Source of the DNA: Bacteroidales bacterium
Lineage (GTDB): Bacteria > Bacteroidota > Bacteroidia > Bacteroidales > VadinHA17
Assembly (NCBI GenBank): GCA_021163295.1
Contig: JAGGXD010000262.1
Coordinates: 1-38,202, forward strand
DNA length: 38,202 nt
Direction: 5' to 3'
The notes below the pieces were generated by a model. The model ran no database searches and was not told the origin of the DNA. It worked only from the letters and a program-made list of their open reading frames with translations. The position numbers and the translations under genes were made by a program. This document shows, one piece after another, positions 1 through 8,453 of the stretch (its first letter is position 1; the number at the start of each line of letters is the position of its first letter).

Positions 1-97
1 ATGCAGATAATATCTATTTATTATATGGCACATAGCCTTTTTAGTAACACATTTTCCTTTCTTCCCAATCTTCCCTTATTCCATTATTCCTCCTATT

Positions 98-160
98 CCC
101 TCTAATCCCTCTAATCCCTCTATTCCCTCTAATCCATCTACTCCCTCTAATCCCTCTAAT
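98..160. repeat. 9-bp tandem repeat, about 7 copies
   Basis: Seven consecutive 9-mers of consensus CCCTCTAAT run from 98 to 160. Copies 3 and 5 are imperfect, and a partial CCCT follows. The stop codon of the kinase-like gene (163-165) lies in that partial unit. The preceding 43-97 stretch is also pyrimidine-rich and TTCC-rich. Two more copies of the same 9-mer occur at 37289-37306. I see no gene in 1-162. Confidence 0.9.
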
Positions 161-162
161 CC

Positions 163-1044
163 CTAAAATATTATCTCATCTCCTTCAGACAAAAAAGTAT
201 CATCATCAGGTTCTGCTTCGGGTACGATAATGGTAAAAGATGATCCTTTATTTCTCTCTGTATTAATTGTGATCTCTCCTTCTACAATATCAGACAACGC
301 TTTTGCAACAGAAAGTCCCAGTCCGTGACCTGTATTCAAAGAATTCACATCTGAGTCAAGTTTCCTGAACCTGTCAAAAATAGTATCCAGGTCTTCCTTT
401 TCAATTCCGGGCCCAAAGTCCTGCACGGTAATTATTGCTTTTTTGTCTTCCACAACAGCCAAAACTTTTATCCTGCCACCAGGGTTACTGTATTTTATTG
501 CATTATTAAGAAAATTTGTTAAAGTTAATCTAAGCTTTGAGTAATCTGTCCTGAGATTCAGAGGTTTCTTCTGACTTACCGGAGAACCCTTATATTCAAC
601 ATCGATTACGATATTCTTCTTTTCTGCTTTAAACTTAATTTTGTCAACTGCATCCTGAATAAGACCGTTTATTTCAATATTGGATATCTGGACAAATGCT
701 TCACCTGCCTCAATTTCAGCTGCAACAAAAATATTATTTAATTGAAAATCCAGATCACTAGCCTCGGAATAGATAAGCTCTGCCATTGACGCAACTTTAT
801 CCCAGTTTTTCCTGTCCAGTTCAACGATATTTCTTGACAAGCTCATTATTGAGGTATAAGGGTTTATGATCTCATTCATCATATTTGAAAGAAAATTGCT
901 TTTGAATTTCTCTGAAACTTTTAGCTTTTCATTAACCAGTTCAAGCTGCCTGGAAAGCTCCTTGTTCTTTAGCCTGAGATTTTCGGTAATATCAGGTTTT
1001 TTTTTAGATTCTTTTTGCACCTTATTGTCTGGATTATTTTTCAT
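163..1044 (-). CDS. Histidine-kinase-like ATPase lacking the phospho-acceptor histidine
   Basis: This 293-residue cytoplasmic protein has no membrane segment. A charged, probably coiled-coil N-terminus (about 20-50) leads into a HisKA-like helix and then a HATPase_c domain. The ATP-binding motifs look intact: N-box around N177-N181, G1 at 209-213 (DFGPG) and G2 at 239-243 (GHGLG). The H-box reads FLSNMMNEIINP where the family has FLANMSHEIRTP, so Asn57 (codon AAT at 874-876) replaces the phosphorylated His. It is the last gene of the chemotaxis operon, 33 bp after cheR. It probably cannot autophosphorylate in the usual way. It could act as an ATP-dependent scaffold, a phosphatase of the operon's CheY, or a kinase on another residue. 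The kinase fold is certain; the role is not. Confidence 0.85.
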   Translation of the reverse strand: MKNNPDNKVQKESKKKPDITENLRLKNKELSRQLELVNEKLKVSEKFKSNFLSNMMNEIINPYTSIMSLSRNIVELDRKNWDKVASMAELIYSEASDLDFQLNNIFVAAEIEAGEAFVQISNIEINGLIQDAVDKIKFKAEKKNIVIDVEYKGSPVSQKKPLNLRTDYSKLRLTLTNFLNNAIKYSNPGGRIKVLAVVEDKKAIITVQDFGPGIEKEDLDTIFDRFRKLDSDVNSLNTGHGLGLSVAKALSDIVEGEITINTERNKGSSFTIIVPEAEPDDDTFLSEGDEIIF

Positions 1045-1077
1045 AATATATAGATTTACTGTACTTTACGAATTGTT

Positions 1078-1914
1078 TTAATTACCGGCTTTCAGATATA
1101 CCGAGGGAGCAACCTTATTAAATGGCAAGTCAAAAGATAATATTGATTCAGAAAGCCCAAGGAACAAAAAGCCGTTCTTCCTGAGTTTTCCCGTAAATCT
1201 TTTCAGGACTTCATACTGCGTTTGTTTTTCAAAATAGATAAGGACATTCTTGCAAAAGATCACATCAAAACTATCAAATGCAGTATATTCTTTTCTCATT
1301 AAGTTGAATTGTTCAAAACGAATAATATTTCTCAGTTCAGGAACTATTCTTACACTCCTTTTTTGCCGGTCCTTACTTTTCAGAAGATATTTCTGTTTCA
1401 TGTGTACAGGAACATCAACAATTTGTTCTTCAGGATAAATCCCATTTTTTGCTGTACTGAGCATTTTGGTAGAAATATCTGTTGCAGTTATTGAAAAGTT
1501 AAAATCACTAAAATTTGATTTGAATTCACTTAGCAGGAATGCCAGGGTATAAGCCTCTTCGCCACTCGAACAGCCGGCACTCCAAACTCTGAAAACATCA
1601 TTTTTTCTTTTAGAATAATAAAATGCCGGCAAAACTTCATCTTTAAAAAAATCAAAGTGCTGTTTTTCCCTGAAAAAACCGGTTTTGTTGGTTGAAATGC
1701 TATCTATCATATGTACCAATTCGTTCTGAAGTCCAACATCACTAAACAGATGCTTTATGTACATATCAAACGAATTGATGTCCAATTCCCTCAATCGTTT
1801 CTGAAGACGATTTTCAAGCAATATCTTTTTCTTAAACGGCAACTTTATCCCATAATTACGGGTAATAAAACTGCTGAGTCGGGTGAATTCGCTGGTTGTT
1901 AATTTCTTTTTCAA
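1078..1914 (-). CDS. cheR: CheR-type chemoreceptor glutamate methyltransferase
   Basis: This 278-residue protein transfers methyl groups from S-adenosylmethionine to glutamates of chemoreceptors, the adaptation step of chemotaxis. A helical N-terminal CheR domain (about 1-75) with the family motif TNKTGFFRE (75-83) precedes the methyltransferase domain. The SAM-binding loop VWSAGCSSGEEAYTLA lies at 110-125 and a second conserved block, DVIFCKNVLIYF, near 216. Length is normal. The gene begins 3 bp after the stop of the receptor gene, so the two are almost certainly co-transcribed. No CheB methylesterase is present in the window, so the reverse reaction must be encoded elsewhere or be missing. 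Confidence 0.95.
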   Translation of the reverse strand: MKKKLTTSEFTRLSSFITRNYGIKLPFKKKILLENRLQKRLRELDINSFDMYIKHLFSDVGLQNELVHMIDSISTNKTGFFREKQHFDFFKDEVLPAFYYSKRKNDVFRVWSAGCSSGEEAYTLAFLLSEFKSNFSDFNFSITATDISTKMLSTAKNGIYPEEQIVDVPVHMKQKYLLKSKDRQKRSVRIVPELRNIIRFEQFNLMRKEYTAFDSFDVIFCKNVLIYFEKQTQYEVLKRFTGKLRKNGFLFLGLSESILSFDLPFNKVAPSVYLKAGN

Positions 1915-1917
1915 GAT

Positions 1918-3564
1918 TCAAAATCTTTCGTACTGATCATCAAGAGTGTCTCCTTTTTTATTGAGTTTTATATTCACGCCTTTTGGCTTCTCCTTTTGCC
2001 AGTTTTCCTTCTTAGCCTTTTTCTTTTTAGACATAAGAGCCTTATATGGCTGTTTTGTTCCGGAATTTTTACCAACATTGAAAAATGAGACTGCTTCCAG
2101 TAACTGGTCTGCCTGGCTTGATAACTCCTCGGCACTGGTTGCCATTTCCTCTGAAGATGCCGCATTTTGCTGAGTAATCTCGTTAAGTTGCTGTATTGTT
2201 GTATTAATCTGATCGGAACCGGAGTTTTGGTCCTGGCTTGCAGCAGTGATCTCCTGTACCAATGATGCTGTTTTGCGTATTTCAGGAACAAGTTCACTCA
2301 GAAGCTTTTTAGAATCCTCAGCATTCTTTACACCTGTTCCGGACAGTTCATCAATTTCGGCAGCAGCGATTTTACTACGCTCTGCCAGTTTACCAACTTC
2401 GGCAGCCACAACACCAAATCCTTTACCATGTTCCCCTGCTCTGGCAGCTTCAACAGCAGCGTTAAGCGCAAGGATATTAGTTTGAAAAGCAATATCGCCT
2501 ATAATAGATATCTTATCAGCTATTGTATTCATTGATTCGGCTGTTTCACTTACTTTGCTATTGCACTCCTCAATATTATCAGCAGCCATATTGGCAATCT
2601 CTTCGGTTTGTTTGGCATTCCCTGCATTTTGCTCAATACTTGAGGCCATTTCTTCCATTGATGATGAAACCTCTTCGAGAGATGATGCTTGTTCAGAAGC
2701 ACTCAGTGATAGCTCCTGGGAAGCAGAACTAAGCTCAGTACCAGCAGCAGCCACACCCTCCGATACACTTTTTACAGTTTGAATAACTTCTTTTTGCTTA
2801 ACAGTCATTGTTTCTAAATAACCAAGTAAAATTCCAATTTCATTTCTCGAAATTCCTTCAATACCTGTAGTATAATCACCTTCGGAAAGATTAAAGATAG
2901 CTTCGGTGGCGTATTTTATTTTTTGCCTGATGCTATAAATAATTATCAGGAAAAATGCCACACAAAATAGTATTCCCAATATAACAATAAGGAAAAAAGA
3001 AAAATTTGTCCGTATATAATTGTTTTCAATATTGTTATACATCTCACGTGATACAATAATCTGCATATTTATCAATTCATCCAATTTCTCTTTCAGCGGG
3101 ACAATACAGGAGGATATTTCACCTGTTAATCTCATATTCATGAGCCCTTCCCTATCCTTGTTTTCTATTAAAATCAGAAGTTTTTCAATAATAAGATTTG
3201 CTTTTGTTTTCAAATCTTCCACTTCATTCATTAATACTTCCTCCTCTTCTGTAAGCGAAGTTTTAGAGTAAATATTCCAATTATTATCAATTTCCTCAAT
3301 GGAAGTGGTAATTATATTCCTGCCTTCGTTCCATGCAATCTCATTTAAAAGTAATTTTTTGGTACAATCAACGATTCCTGCGGTGTAGCTATTTGAGACA
3401 CGGTATAGTTGTTCTAATGGTTCTATTCTGTCAAAATAAAGCGTTTTAACTAAATGTCTGACGTTTTTCGCTCTAGTATATGTATGCGAGCTAAGAAAAA
3501 GAACGAAGATTATGATAAATCCCCCTGCAATATACAGACTATGTGAAATTTTAATGTTTTTCAT
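1918..3564 (-). CDS. Methyl-accepting chemotaxis protein with C-terminal tether pentapeptide
   Basis: This 548-residue transmembrane chemoreceptor has two membrane segments (about 12-26 and 188-210). They bracket a periplasmic helical domain of about 160 residues, probably a four-helix-bundle sensor. A HAMP-like stretch and the long cytoplasmic signalling coiled coil follow. The highly conserved hairpin tip that contacts CheA and CheW lies near 355-397 ([19 protein letters not shown]). After residue about 500 comes a lysine-rich flexible tail ending in QYERF. This fits the x-[HFYW]-x-x-[HFYW] pattern of the pentapeptide that tethers CheR or CheB in other bacteria. The start overlaps the cheW stop by 4 bp, and cheR follows after 3 bp. 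The ligand cannot be predicted. Confidence 0.95.
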   Translation of the reverse strand: MKNIKISHSLYIAGGFIIIFVLFLSSHTYTRAKNVRHLVKTLYFDRIEPLEQLYRVSNSYTAGIVDCTKKLLLNEIAWNEGRNIITTSIEEIDNNWNIYSKTSLTEEEEVLMNEVEDLKTKANLIIEKLLILIENKDREGLMNMRLTGEISSCIVPLKEKLDELINMQIIVSREMYNNIENNYIRTNFSFFLIVILGILFCVAFFLIIIYSIRQKIKYATEAIFNLSEGDYTTGIEGISRNEIGILLGYLETMTVKQKEVIQTVKSVSEGVAAAGTELSSASQELSLSASEQASSLEEVSSSMEEMASSIEQNAGNAKQTEEIANMAADNIEECNSKVSETAESMNTIADKISIIGDIAFQTNILALNAAVEAARAGEHGKGFGVVAAEVGKLAERSKIAAAEIDELSGTGVKNAEDSKKLLSELVPEIRKTASLVQEITAASQDQNSGSDQINTTIQQLNEITQQNAASSEEMATSAEELSSQADQLLEAVSFFNVGKNSGTKQPYKALMSKKKKAKKENWQKEKPKGVNIKLNKKGDTLDDQYERF

Positions 3565-4085
3565 GATTCCTGGTTTTTGGTTTCTGGTTTCTGATTGCCG
3601 GTTTCCGGAGTTTTTACAATAGTATCAACTTCCTCTGCCGAGAATACTTTATTCATATTCAGCAAGATAATAAATTCATCTTTTTCTTTTATCATTCCAT
3701 CAATAAATTCCGATTGGTATTTTGAACCGATACCCGGCTGTGGTTGTATCTGTTCATCACTGATTTCCAGCACATCATGAACAGAGTCAACAACAGCTCC
3801 CACATTGATAGTATCATTGTTTGAATTGATTTCTACAACAATGATGCAGGTATTCTTTGTTTTTTCAACCTGTGGCATATTGAATTTAACCCTTGTATCA
3901 ACCACAGGCAGTACTTTACCCCCATGGTTTATCACTCCTTTCATATAATCAGTAGAATTAGGAACTTCAGTTATTTCCGGCACAGGAAGGATATGCAGGA
4001 CATATCTGACATCTGCCGCAAAAAGCTCCTTCCCAAGCCTGAAAGTCAGGTAAGAGTTTTGGTTTGCTTTCTGTTTTTCATCCAT
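3561..4085 (-). CDS. cheW: CheW chemotaxis coupling protein with repeat-encoded tail
   Basis: CheW bridges the CheA kinase to chemoreceptors in the cytoplasm. The CheW fold covers about residues 10-155, with typical features such as [15 protein letters not shown] near the start, [15 protein letters not shown] in the middle, and a [10 protein letters not shown] segment. The last 15 or so residues ([15 protein letters not shown]) are low complexity and are encoded by a tandem 7-bp DNA repeat (3565-3606). They are probably not functional in coupling. At 174 residues the protein is slightly long because of this tail. It lies between cheA (38 bp away) and the receptor gene (4-bp overlap). Confidence 0.94.
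   Translation of the reverse strand: MDEKQKANQNSYLTFRLGKELFAADVRYVLHILPVPEITEVPNSTDYMKGVINHGGKVLPVVDTRVKFNMPQVEKTKNTCIIVVEINSNNDTINVGAVVDSVHDVLEISDEQIQPQPGIGSKYQSEFIDGMIKEKDEFIILLNMNKVFSAEEVDTIVKTPETGNQKPETKNQES
3565..3606. repeat. 7-bp tandem repeat inside the cheW 3' end
   Basis: Six 7-mers in a row follow the pattern GGTTTCT: GATTCCT, GGTTTTT, GGTTTCT, GGTTTCT, GATTGCC, GGTTTCC. They lie in the coding sequence of cheW (minus strand) and generate its low-complexity C-terminus. A unit gained or lost would shift frame and could change the cheW stop and the 4-bp overlap with the receptor gene. Confidence 0.85.
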
Positions 4086-4123
4086 AATATGCTGTTTATA
4101 AGAAATTTAAAATGACTAATATG

Positions 4124-6256
4124 TTACTGGTTATCGTTCGTAAATTTGCTAACTATTCTGTTTGTATCTAAAATAAGTGCAATTGAACCGTCTCCGAGAA
4201 TGGTAGCGCCCGAGAAAAAATCCTGGTCTTTGTAATGGCTGCCAACAGGTTTTAGCACAGCCTGGTATTCCCTGATCACTGCATCCACCACAAGTCCCAC
4301 CTTTTGTTCTCCATGCCTTACTACCACAACCTGTTCATACACCGGTGCTTCCCCGCCAATAACAAACTCACTACGTAGATAGATGAATAGTATCTGTCCA
4401 CCATCAAGGACAATAATATTATTGAATGAATCCTGCAATTCTTTATGTTTCACAGGAAATATCTTATCAACAACCGAGATTGGCAACACATACAATGAAT
4501 CTGCCACACTCACCAACAAACCATCAATTATTGAAAGAGTAAGAGGAAGTTTAATGGTAATGGTTGTGCCTTTTCCGACTTCAGTATCAATTTCCACATT
4601 CCCTCTGATATCCTTTATCTTCCTCATAACCACATCCATCCCGACCCCTCTGCCCGAAACACCGGTCACTTTAGAAGCTGTTGAGAACCCCGGAAGGAAA
4701 ATAAGATTAAGTATTTCTTTTTCTCCCGGAGAAGCACCTGCTTTGATAATACCTTTATTTACCGCCTTCTCCTTAATTTTATTAATATCAATCCCACCAC
4801 CGTCATCTTCAACAGCAATATGTACTTCAGAGCCGGAATAGTACGCTTTTAAAGTGATCTTTCCTTTCTCAGGCTTTCCTATTTTTTCTCTGGTCTCAAT
4901 GTCTTCGATGCCATGATCGATAGAATTCCTGAAGATATGAAGCAACGGATCGGTAAGACTCTCAATTATATTTTTATCCAGTGCTGTTTCTGTTCCTTCA
5001 GTAAAAAAATCAATTTCTTTACCCAGTTCTTTTGATAAATCTCTTACAAGCCTTTTATACCGCGCAACCAGGTTTTTAACAGGGACCAGGCTGATATTAA
5101 ATACGTTATCCCGAAGTTGCCGTGAGAGTTTCTCTACACTTTCAGATATTTGGCTCAGGTCAGGTTGGTTCATTTTATCTGCCAGCAGACTGAGCCGGGC
5201 CTGAACGATTACCAGTTCACTTATATTATTCATAAGATTATCTATCTTATCAGAAGATACCCGAATTGATGATATTCCTCTATTCTCATAAGCTTCAGGC
5301 TGTTGTTTTATTGTAATATTTTCCTTTTTGTGGTTGTCTTTTTTTCCAGTTTCAGAAACAGGTATCACAGCTTTATCAACCGGTTTACTTTGCAATTTGC
5401 CGGGTAGTACTATTAATTCTTCCGAAATATTTTTTAGTATTGCCTTGCTCATTGCCTCACCCTCAACAAATAGTGATTCAGCTTTCCTTATAAAATCACT
5501 GTTATCCAAAATATTGCAGTCTGCAATTTTCAGAATCTCAATTGTTGAAACATCTTCAACAAAAAGGAAAACATCATGAATATCATCAATAACATTACCT
5601 GTTGCCATTAATATTTCCCAGAAAGTATAACACAAAGCAGGATCAATCTTTCTAAACGTTGGCACATTATCACTATGACGAAAAATATAAGTACTCCCCA
5701 TTGTGGACAGTTCATCAAGCAGATAAAGAGGGTTAGTCCCGTCTCTGAGAATTTCTTTACCCGGCTTAAAAAGGATGTAGAATGTTGCAACAGATTTTTG
5801 CTGATCAATTATTTTATCTTGCTCACGCACCTTATCAGGAAGAATATCAGAACTTTCCGAATCCTGCAAGACCTCTATACCGGCATTTTTTATATGCTGA
5901 AGTATTTTCCCGGACAATTCCAGTCCGTTAGACAGGGTTCCTTTATCTATTTTCTGACTTAGCAATACTTTTATATGATCAACAGAATCAAGAGTGAGAT
6001 CAAGCAACTGTTTTGTAACCGGAATTTGTTGTTCTTTAACAAACACATACAAGCTTTCAAGGTTATGAGTGAACTCAGATATCTCATTCATTCCAAACAT
6101 AGCCCCACTCCCCTTCAGCGTATGCATAACCCGGAAAACCTCCTCAATATGTTTTGTGTCATCAGGATTATCCTCCAGTAACAGAAGAGCTTCCTCAAGA
6201 CCGGAAACAAGTTCTTTAGCCTCCTCAATAAATTTTTCCTGAAAATGATCGTTCAT
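4124..6256 (-). CDS. cheA: CheA chemotaxis histidine kinase
   Basis: This 710-residue cytoplasmic kinase phosphorylates CheY in response to receptors. The N-terminal Hpt (P1) domain carries the phosphorylatable His45 in MHTLKGSGAMFG. A middle region of about 200 residues could hold the response-regulator docking domain. The dimerisation helices follow near 330-400 (SSDKIDNLMNNISELVIVQA), then the ATPase domain with N-box HIFRNSIDHGIED, G1 VEDDGGGID and G2 SGRGVGMDVV. A CheW-like regulatory domain occupies roughly the last 140 residues. All catalytic motifs are present, unlike in the kinase-like protein at the end of the operon. The start overlaps the cheY stop by 4 bp. Confidence 0.96.
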   Translation of the reverse strand: MNDHFQEKFIEEAKELVSGLEEALLLLEDNPDDTKHIEEVFRVMHTLKGSGAMFGMNEISEFTHNLESLYVFVKEQQIPVTKQLLDLTLDSVDHIKVLLSQKIDKGTLSNGLELSGKILQHIKNAGIEVLQDSESSDILPDKVREQDKIIDQQKSVATFYILFKPGKEILRDGTNPLYLLDELSTMGSTYIFRHSDNVPTFRKIDPALCYTFWEILMATGNVIDDIHDVFLFVEDVSTIEILKIADCNILDNSDFIRKAESLFVEGEAMSKAILKNISEELIVLPGKLQSKPVDKAVIPVSETGKKDNHKKENITIKQQPEAYENRGISSIRVSSDKIDNLMNNISELVIVQARLSLLADKMNQPDLSQISESVEKLSRQLRDNVFNISLVPVKNLVARYKRLVRDLSKELGKEIDFFTEGTETALDKNIIESLTDPLLHIFRNSIDHGIEDIETREKIGKPEKGKITLKAYYSGSEVHIAVEDDGGGIDINKIKEKAVNKGIIKAGASPGEKEILNLIFLPGFSTASKVTGVSGRGVGMDVVMRKIKDIRGNVEIDTEVGKGTTITIKLPLTLSIIDGLLVSVADSLYVLPISVVDKIFPVKHKELQDSFNNIIVLDGGQILFIYLRSEFVIGGEAPVYEQVVVVRHGEQKVGLVVDAVIREYQAVLKPVGSHYKDQDFFSGATILGDGSIALILDTNRIVSKFTNDNQ

Positions 6257-6618
6257 CTCAACACTTTTCTGATAGTAGTAATTAACTTTTCAGGAACAAA
6301 GGGTTTCACGATCCACCCTGTAGCCCCTGCCTCTCTGGCTTCAATCTTTTTATGTTTATGAGTTTCTGTTGTAAGGAAAAGTATTGGAACATGTTTATGA
6401 TTTTTACTCTTTCTGATTTCCTTAATAAGTCCGATGCCATCCATATTGGGCATGTAAAGATCAGTGAGAACAAGATCAATATCCGGGTTTTCGAGGTATT
6501 TAAGAGCATCAGAACCGTCTGTTCCTAAAATTACATTATATCCGGCTTTTTCAAGAGTGAATTTTACTGCTTCGCGCACACTTTCCGAATCTTCAACAAA
6601 CATGATAGTCTTTGCCAT
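6253..6618 (-). CDS. CheY-like single-domain response regulator
   Basis: This is a receiver domain with no output domain, about 121 residues from the Met in MAKTIMFVED. It is probably the phosphorylation target of the neighbouring CheA. Asp53 in LTDLYMPNMD is the predicted phospho-acceptor. The acidic pocket (VED), the conserved Thr in LFLTTET and the Lys in IVKPF are all present. An in-frame ATG 24 bp upstream (6642) would add MINNNIKD; I prefer 6618 because receiver domains normally begin at MAKTI. The stop overlaps the cheA start by 4 bp. What it acts on is unknown, since no flagellar or gliding genes are nearby. Confidence 0.93.
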   Translation of the reverse strand: MAKTIMFVEDSESVREAVKFTLEKAGYNVILGTDGSDALKYLENPDIDLVLTDLYMPNMDGIGLIKEIRKSKNHKHVPILFLTTETHKHKKIEAREAGATGWIVKPFVPEKLITTIRKVLR

Positions 6619-6674
6619 ATCTTTTATATTATTGTTAATCATTTAGTTTTGAAGGGAACCGGTAACCTGTAACT

Positions 6675-6998
6675 TTAAATCTTCAATAATTCCTTAAATC
6701 CCGAGTTTATCAGCAGGTCCCTTTTTTCCTGATCAATTTCAAATTCAATAGAAAATAAATCCTTTCTATTCCTGTATGTATTCTGCAAAGAAATTACCAA
6801 CTGAAGAAAGCTAAGATCGATCATATCGGCATTGCTGATAATCATTTTCAGGTTTTTGGCATCGCGGATTGCCGATTTAATATCTTCCCTGATCTCGCTT
6901 ATATACCTTAAGGACAACTCCCCTTCGACAATAACACTCATGGTATTTGTGTTTTCATCTTTTTCTGTAGTAATAGAATATTTTCTGTTTTTATCCAT
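6675..6998 (-). CDS. STAS-domain protein, first gene of the chemotaxis operon
   Basis: This 107-residue single STAS domain belongs to the anti-sigma-factor-antagonist-like fold. The characteristic segment near the second half reads MIISNADMIDLSFLQLV, matching the loop-helix region that in SpoIIAA holds the phosphorylated Ser (DSSG); one Ser is kept here. Such small STAS proteins are found in some chemotaxis clusters, where their role is unclear. It starts the operon, about 56 bp ahead of cheY. A partner-switching link with the His-less kinase-like ATPase at the operon's far end is possible, but nothing in the sequence proves it. Confidence 0.8.
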   Translation of the reverse strand: MDKNRKYSITTEKDENTNTMSVIVEGELSLRYISEIREDIKSAIRDAKNLKMIISNADMIDLSFLQLVISLQNTYRNRKDLFSIEFEIDQEKRDLLINSGFKELLKI

Positions 6999-7045
6999 TT
7001 ATGTCTTAGCTTCTATGGTTTACAGATTCTGCTTTATCTTCCAGC

Positions 7046-7053
7046 TAAAGATA
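7046..7053 (-). promoter_or_regulatory. Probable -7 element of the chemotaxis operon
   Basis: On the minus strand this reads TATCTTTA, one mismatch from the Bacteroidota -7 consensus TAnnTTTG, 48 bp upstream of the STAS gene. No good -33 element is seen at the expected distance, so the call is tentative. Confidence 0.4.
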
Positions 7054-7124
7054 TGAATTATTTAGCATCTAATGAAGAAATCAAATAAAAAATTGAAATA
7101 GACAAACAGGAATAACTCTCTCAA

Positions 7125-7140
7125 TCAGCTGTACAACTGA
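7125..7140. promoter_or_regulatory. 16-bp near-perfect palindrome between divergent genes
   Basis: TCAGCTGTACAACTGA is a dyad with one mismatched pair, centred on TGTACA. It lies between the chemotaxis operon promoter and the promoter of the J-domain/RHH pair. It could be an operator, for example for the RHH protein encoded at 7597, but there is no second copy to support this. Confidence 0.35.
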
Positions 7141-7199
7141 CTTTTATAAAATATGATTTATGATTTTTAAAAAAAAGAGCTGAATTTTTTTGAAAAAAG

Positions 7200-7231
7200 G
7201 TTGCACAATGTTATACAATGTTATACTTTTG
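7200..7231 (+). promoter_or_regulatory. Bacteroidota promoter of the J-domain/RHH pair
   Basis: GTTG at 7200-7203, a 20-nt spacer and TACTTTTG at 7224-7231 fit the -33/-7 consensus (TTTG-N19-21-TAnnTTTG). The spacer contains two adjacent copies of ACAATGTTAT (7205-7214, 7215-7224). Transcription would start near 7238, after an ATG at 7218 and before the ATG at 7248. This decides the start of the downstream gene. Confidence 0.7.
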
Positions 7232-7247
7232 TCATAAAAACAGACTC

Positions 7248-7586
7248 ATGGAATACCTTACCAATATAACTTCAGAGAGTGCTTTAAAAACAGATTACAA
7301 GAAACTTGCCCGGGATAACCATCCTGACAATGGGGGTAATACATCACGAATGCAGGAAATTAATCGCGAATATGAGTACTGGCGTAAGATACTGAATAAT
7401 AAATCACTGCCTTTGTCAGAAGTTAAGCGGGGTGATATTGTTTTTGTAAACGGTGTAGAAAGCGAAGTAATCCTTGTATTTATGAAAACTTTTAAAGCAA
7501 AGTCGAAAGAAACCGGCAGAGAAGCCTTTTTTGATAAAAAAAGTGGCGTATGCCTGAATAATAAAAGATTCAAAGCTTCATTCTAA
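7248..7586 (+). CDS. Small J-domain-like protein
   Basis: About 112 residues from the ATG at 7248. An ATG at 7218 is rejected because it lies upstream of the predicted transcription start. Residues 1-45 resemble the central part of a DnaJ J-domain: a basic helix (DYKKLARDN), the diagnostic HPD at 25-27 followed by NGG, and a third helix (MQEINREYEYW). The J-domain's first helix is short or reduced. The remainder (about 55-112) is a small beta-rich segment (GDIVFVNGVESEVI) of unknown fold. HPD-containing proteins stimulate Hsp70 (DnaK) ATPase, so this may be a specialised co-chaperone; no zinc-finger or substrate domain is present. An RHH gene follows after 10 bp. Confidence 0.75.
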   Translation: MEYLTNITSESALKTDYKKLARDNHPDNGGNTSRMQEINREYEYWRKILNNKSLPLSEVKRGDIVFVNGVESEVILVFMKTFKAKSKETGREAFFDKKSGVCLNNKRFKASF

Positions 7587-7596
7587 GAACAGTTTT

Positions 7597-7785
7597 ATGG
7601 CTGTAAAAGAAAAAAAAGTTCCAACAGGTTTCAGGTTATCTCCTGAGAACATGAAACTTTTAGACGATCTGGAAAACTCACTGGGATTAAACAGATCGAG
7701 TGTAGTAAATATGATCCTAACTCTTGTGCGCAACAACAGGAAAACAATAATTCAACTTCTTTCAACCGCAATACGGAAGAAATAA
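7597..7785 (+). CDS. Ribbon-helix-helix DNA-binding protein
   Basis: This 62-residue protein reads KVPTGFRLSPENMKLLDDLE, then LGLNRSSVVNMIL. That is a beta-strand followed by two helices, as in the Arc/MetJ/CopG fold. The dimer would bind DNA through the strand. It lies 10 bp after the J-domain gene and is probably co-transcribed. No toxin gene is adjacent, so I do not call it an antitoxin. Its target could be its own promoter region (palindrome at 7125 or the ACAATGTTAT repeats at 7205). The family is fairly sure, the target unknown. Confidence 0.75.
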   Translation: MAVKEKKVPTGFRLSPENMKLLDDLENSLGLNRSSVVNMILTLVRNNRKTIIQLLSTAIRKK

Positions 7786-7788
7786 CTT

Positions 7789-8304
7789 TTAGAAAGTTTT
7801 TTCTTCTACTCCTTTTTCAAAGAATGACATATCAATCCACGCAAGCATAACGATCTTCCAATCCCCTTTTATCTTCTCCATAAACCGTATTTCCTTGGAG
7901 TGAGTTTCCATCGGTTCGCCATCCATATTAAACTTCATTGTCTGGTTAAAATAGACCATAGCATTATTTCCGTTGATGTTAATATTCCAGTTTGACTTCT
8001 CAACCTTATAATCGGTATAAGCCGACCAGTCAGACTTGCTGCTTTTTCTAAAATATTTCGTAATATCCTCAAATCCAATTATTTCCTTATATCCCTGGCT
8101 TCCTACAGAAAGATAAATAGTTTTCTCATCCTGGGCAAAAACATCTAATACAGCCACCAGATCCTGTTTCAGATACGCAGATGTTTCACTAACAAGGACT
8201 TTTTTAATAGCAGCTTTTTCGGCATCAATATCAACCGATTTTTTTGAGCATCCATACATTGCAAATAACATGGTAATTACAATAAACAAAACAGACTTTT
8301 TCAT
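7789..8304 (-). CDS. NTF2/SnoaL-like lipoprotein
   Basis: About 171 residues from the ATG at 8304, chosen because MKKSVLFIVITMLFAMYGC is a good lipoprotein signal with Cys19 as the lipidated residue. An ATG 39 bp upstream would bury the signal. The mature part looks like the cone-shaped NTF2-like fold: a helix with AEKAAIKKVLVSETSAYLKQD, the DVFAQDEKTIYLS strand, and a C-terminal pair of strands (HSKEIRFMEKIKGDWKIVML). Such domains are often small-ligand binding or catalytic, but no catalytic residue can be named here. It is convergent with the RHH gene (3-bp gap) and appears to be a single gene. Confidence 0.75.
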   Translation of the reverse strand: MKKSVLFIVITMLFAMYGCSKKSVDIDAEKAAIKKVLVSETSAYLKQDLVAVLDVFAQDEKTIYLSVGSQGYKEIIGFEDITKYFRKSSKSDWSAYTDYKVEKSNWNININGNNAMVYFNQTMKFNMDGEPMETHSKEIRFMEKIKGDWKIVMLAWIDMSFFEKGVEEKTF

Positions 8305-8453
8305 AACTTGGGGTTTTATTGAATTTGTTTCCAAATTACACAAATCTCAGGAATATAGCAAATAATTGGTGAATAATTTGACAAAGAAGGCTAAGGCTAA
8401 GAGTACAATGGAGCATCTTATGCGAGCAATAGCTAGCATTTGAGGTTTGAGCA

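Noticed and set aside
7218-7247. Longer N-terminus for the J-domain protein (ATG at 7218)
   Set aside because: The ATG lies upstream of the predicted transcription start set by the -7 element at 7224-7231, and the extra residues do not resemble a J-domain.
7597-7785. Antitoxin of a toxin-antitoxin pair
   Set aside because: The partner is a J-domain-like protein with no toxin motif, and RHH proteins are not always antitoxins.
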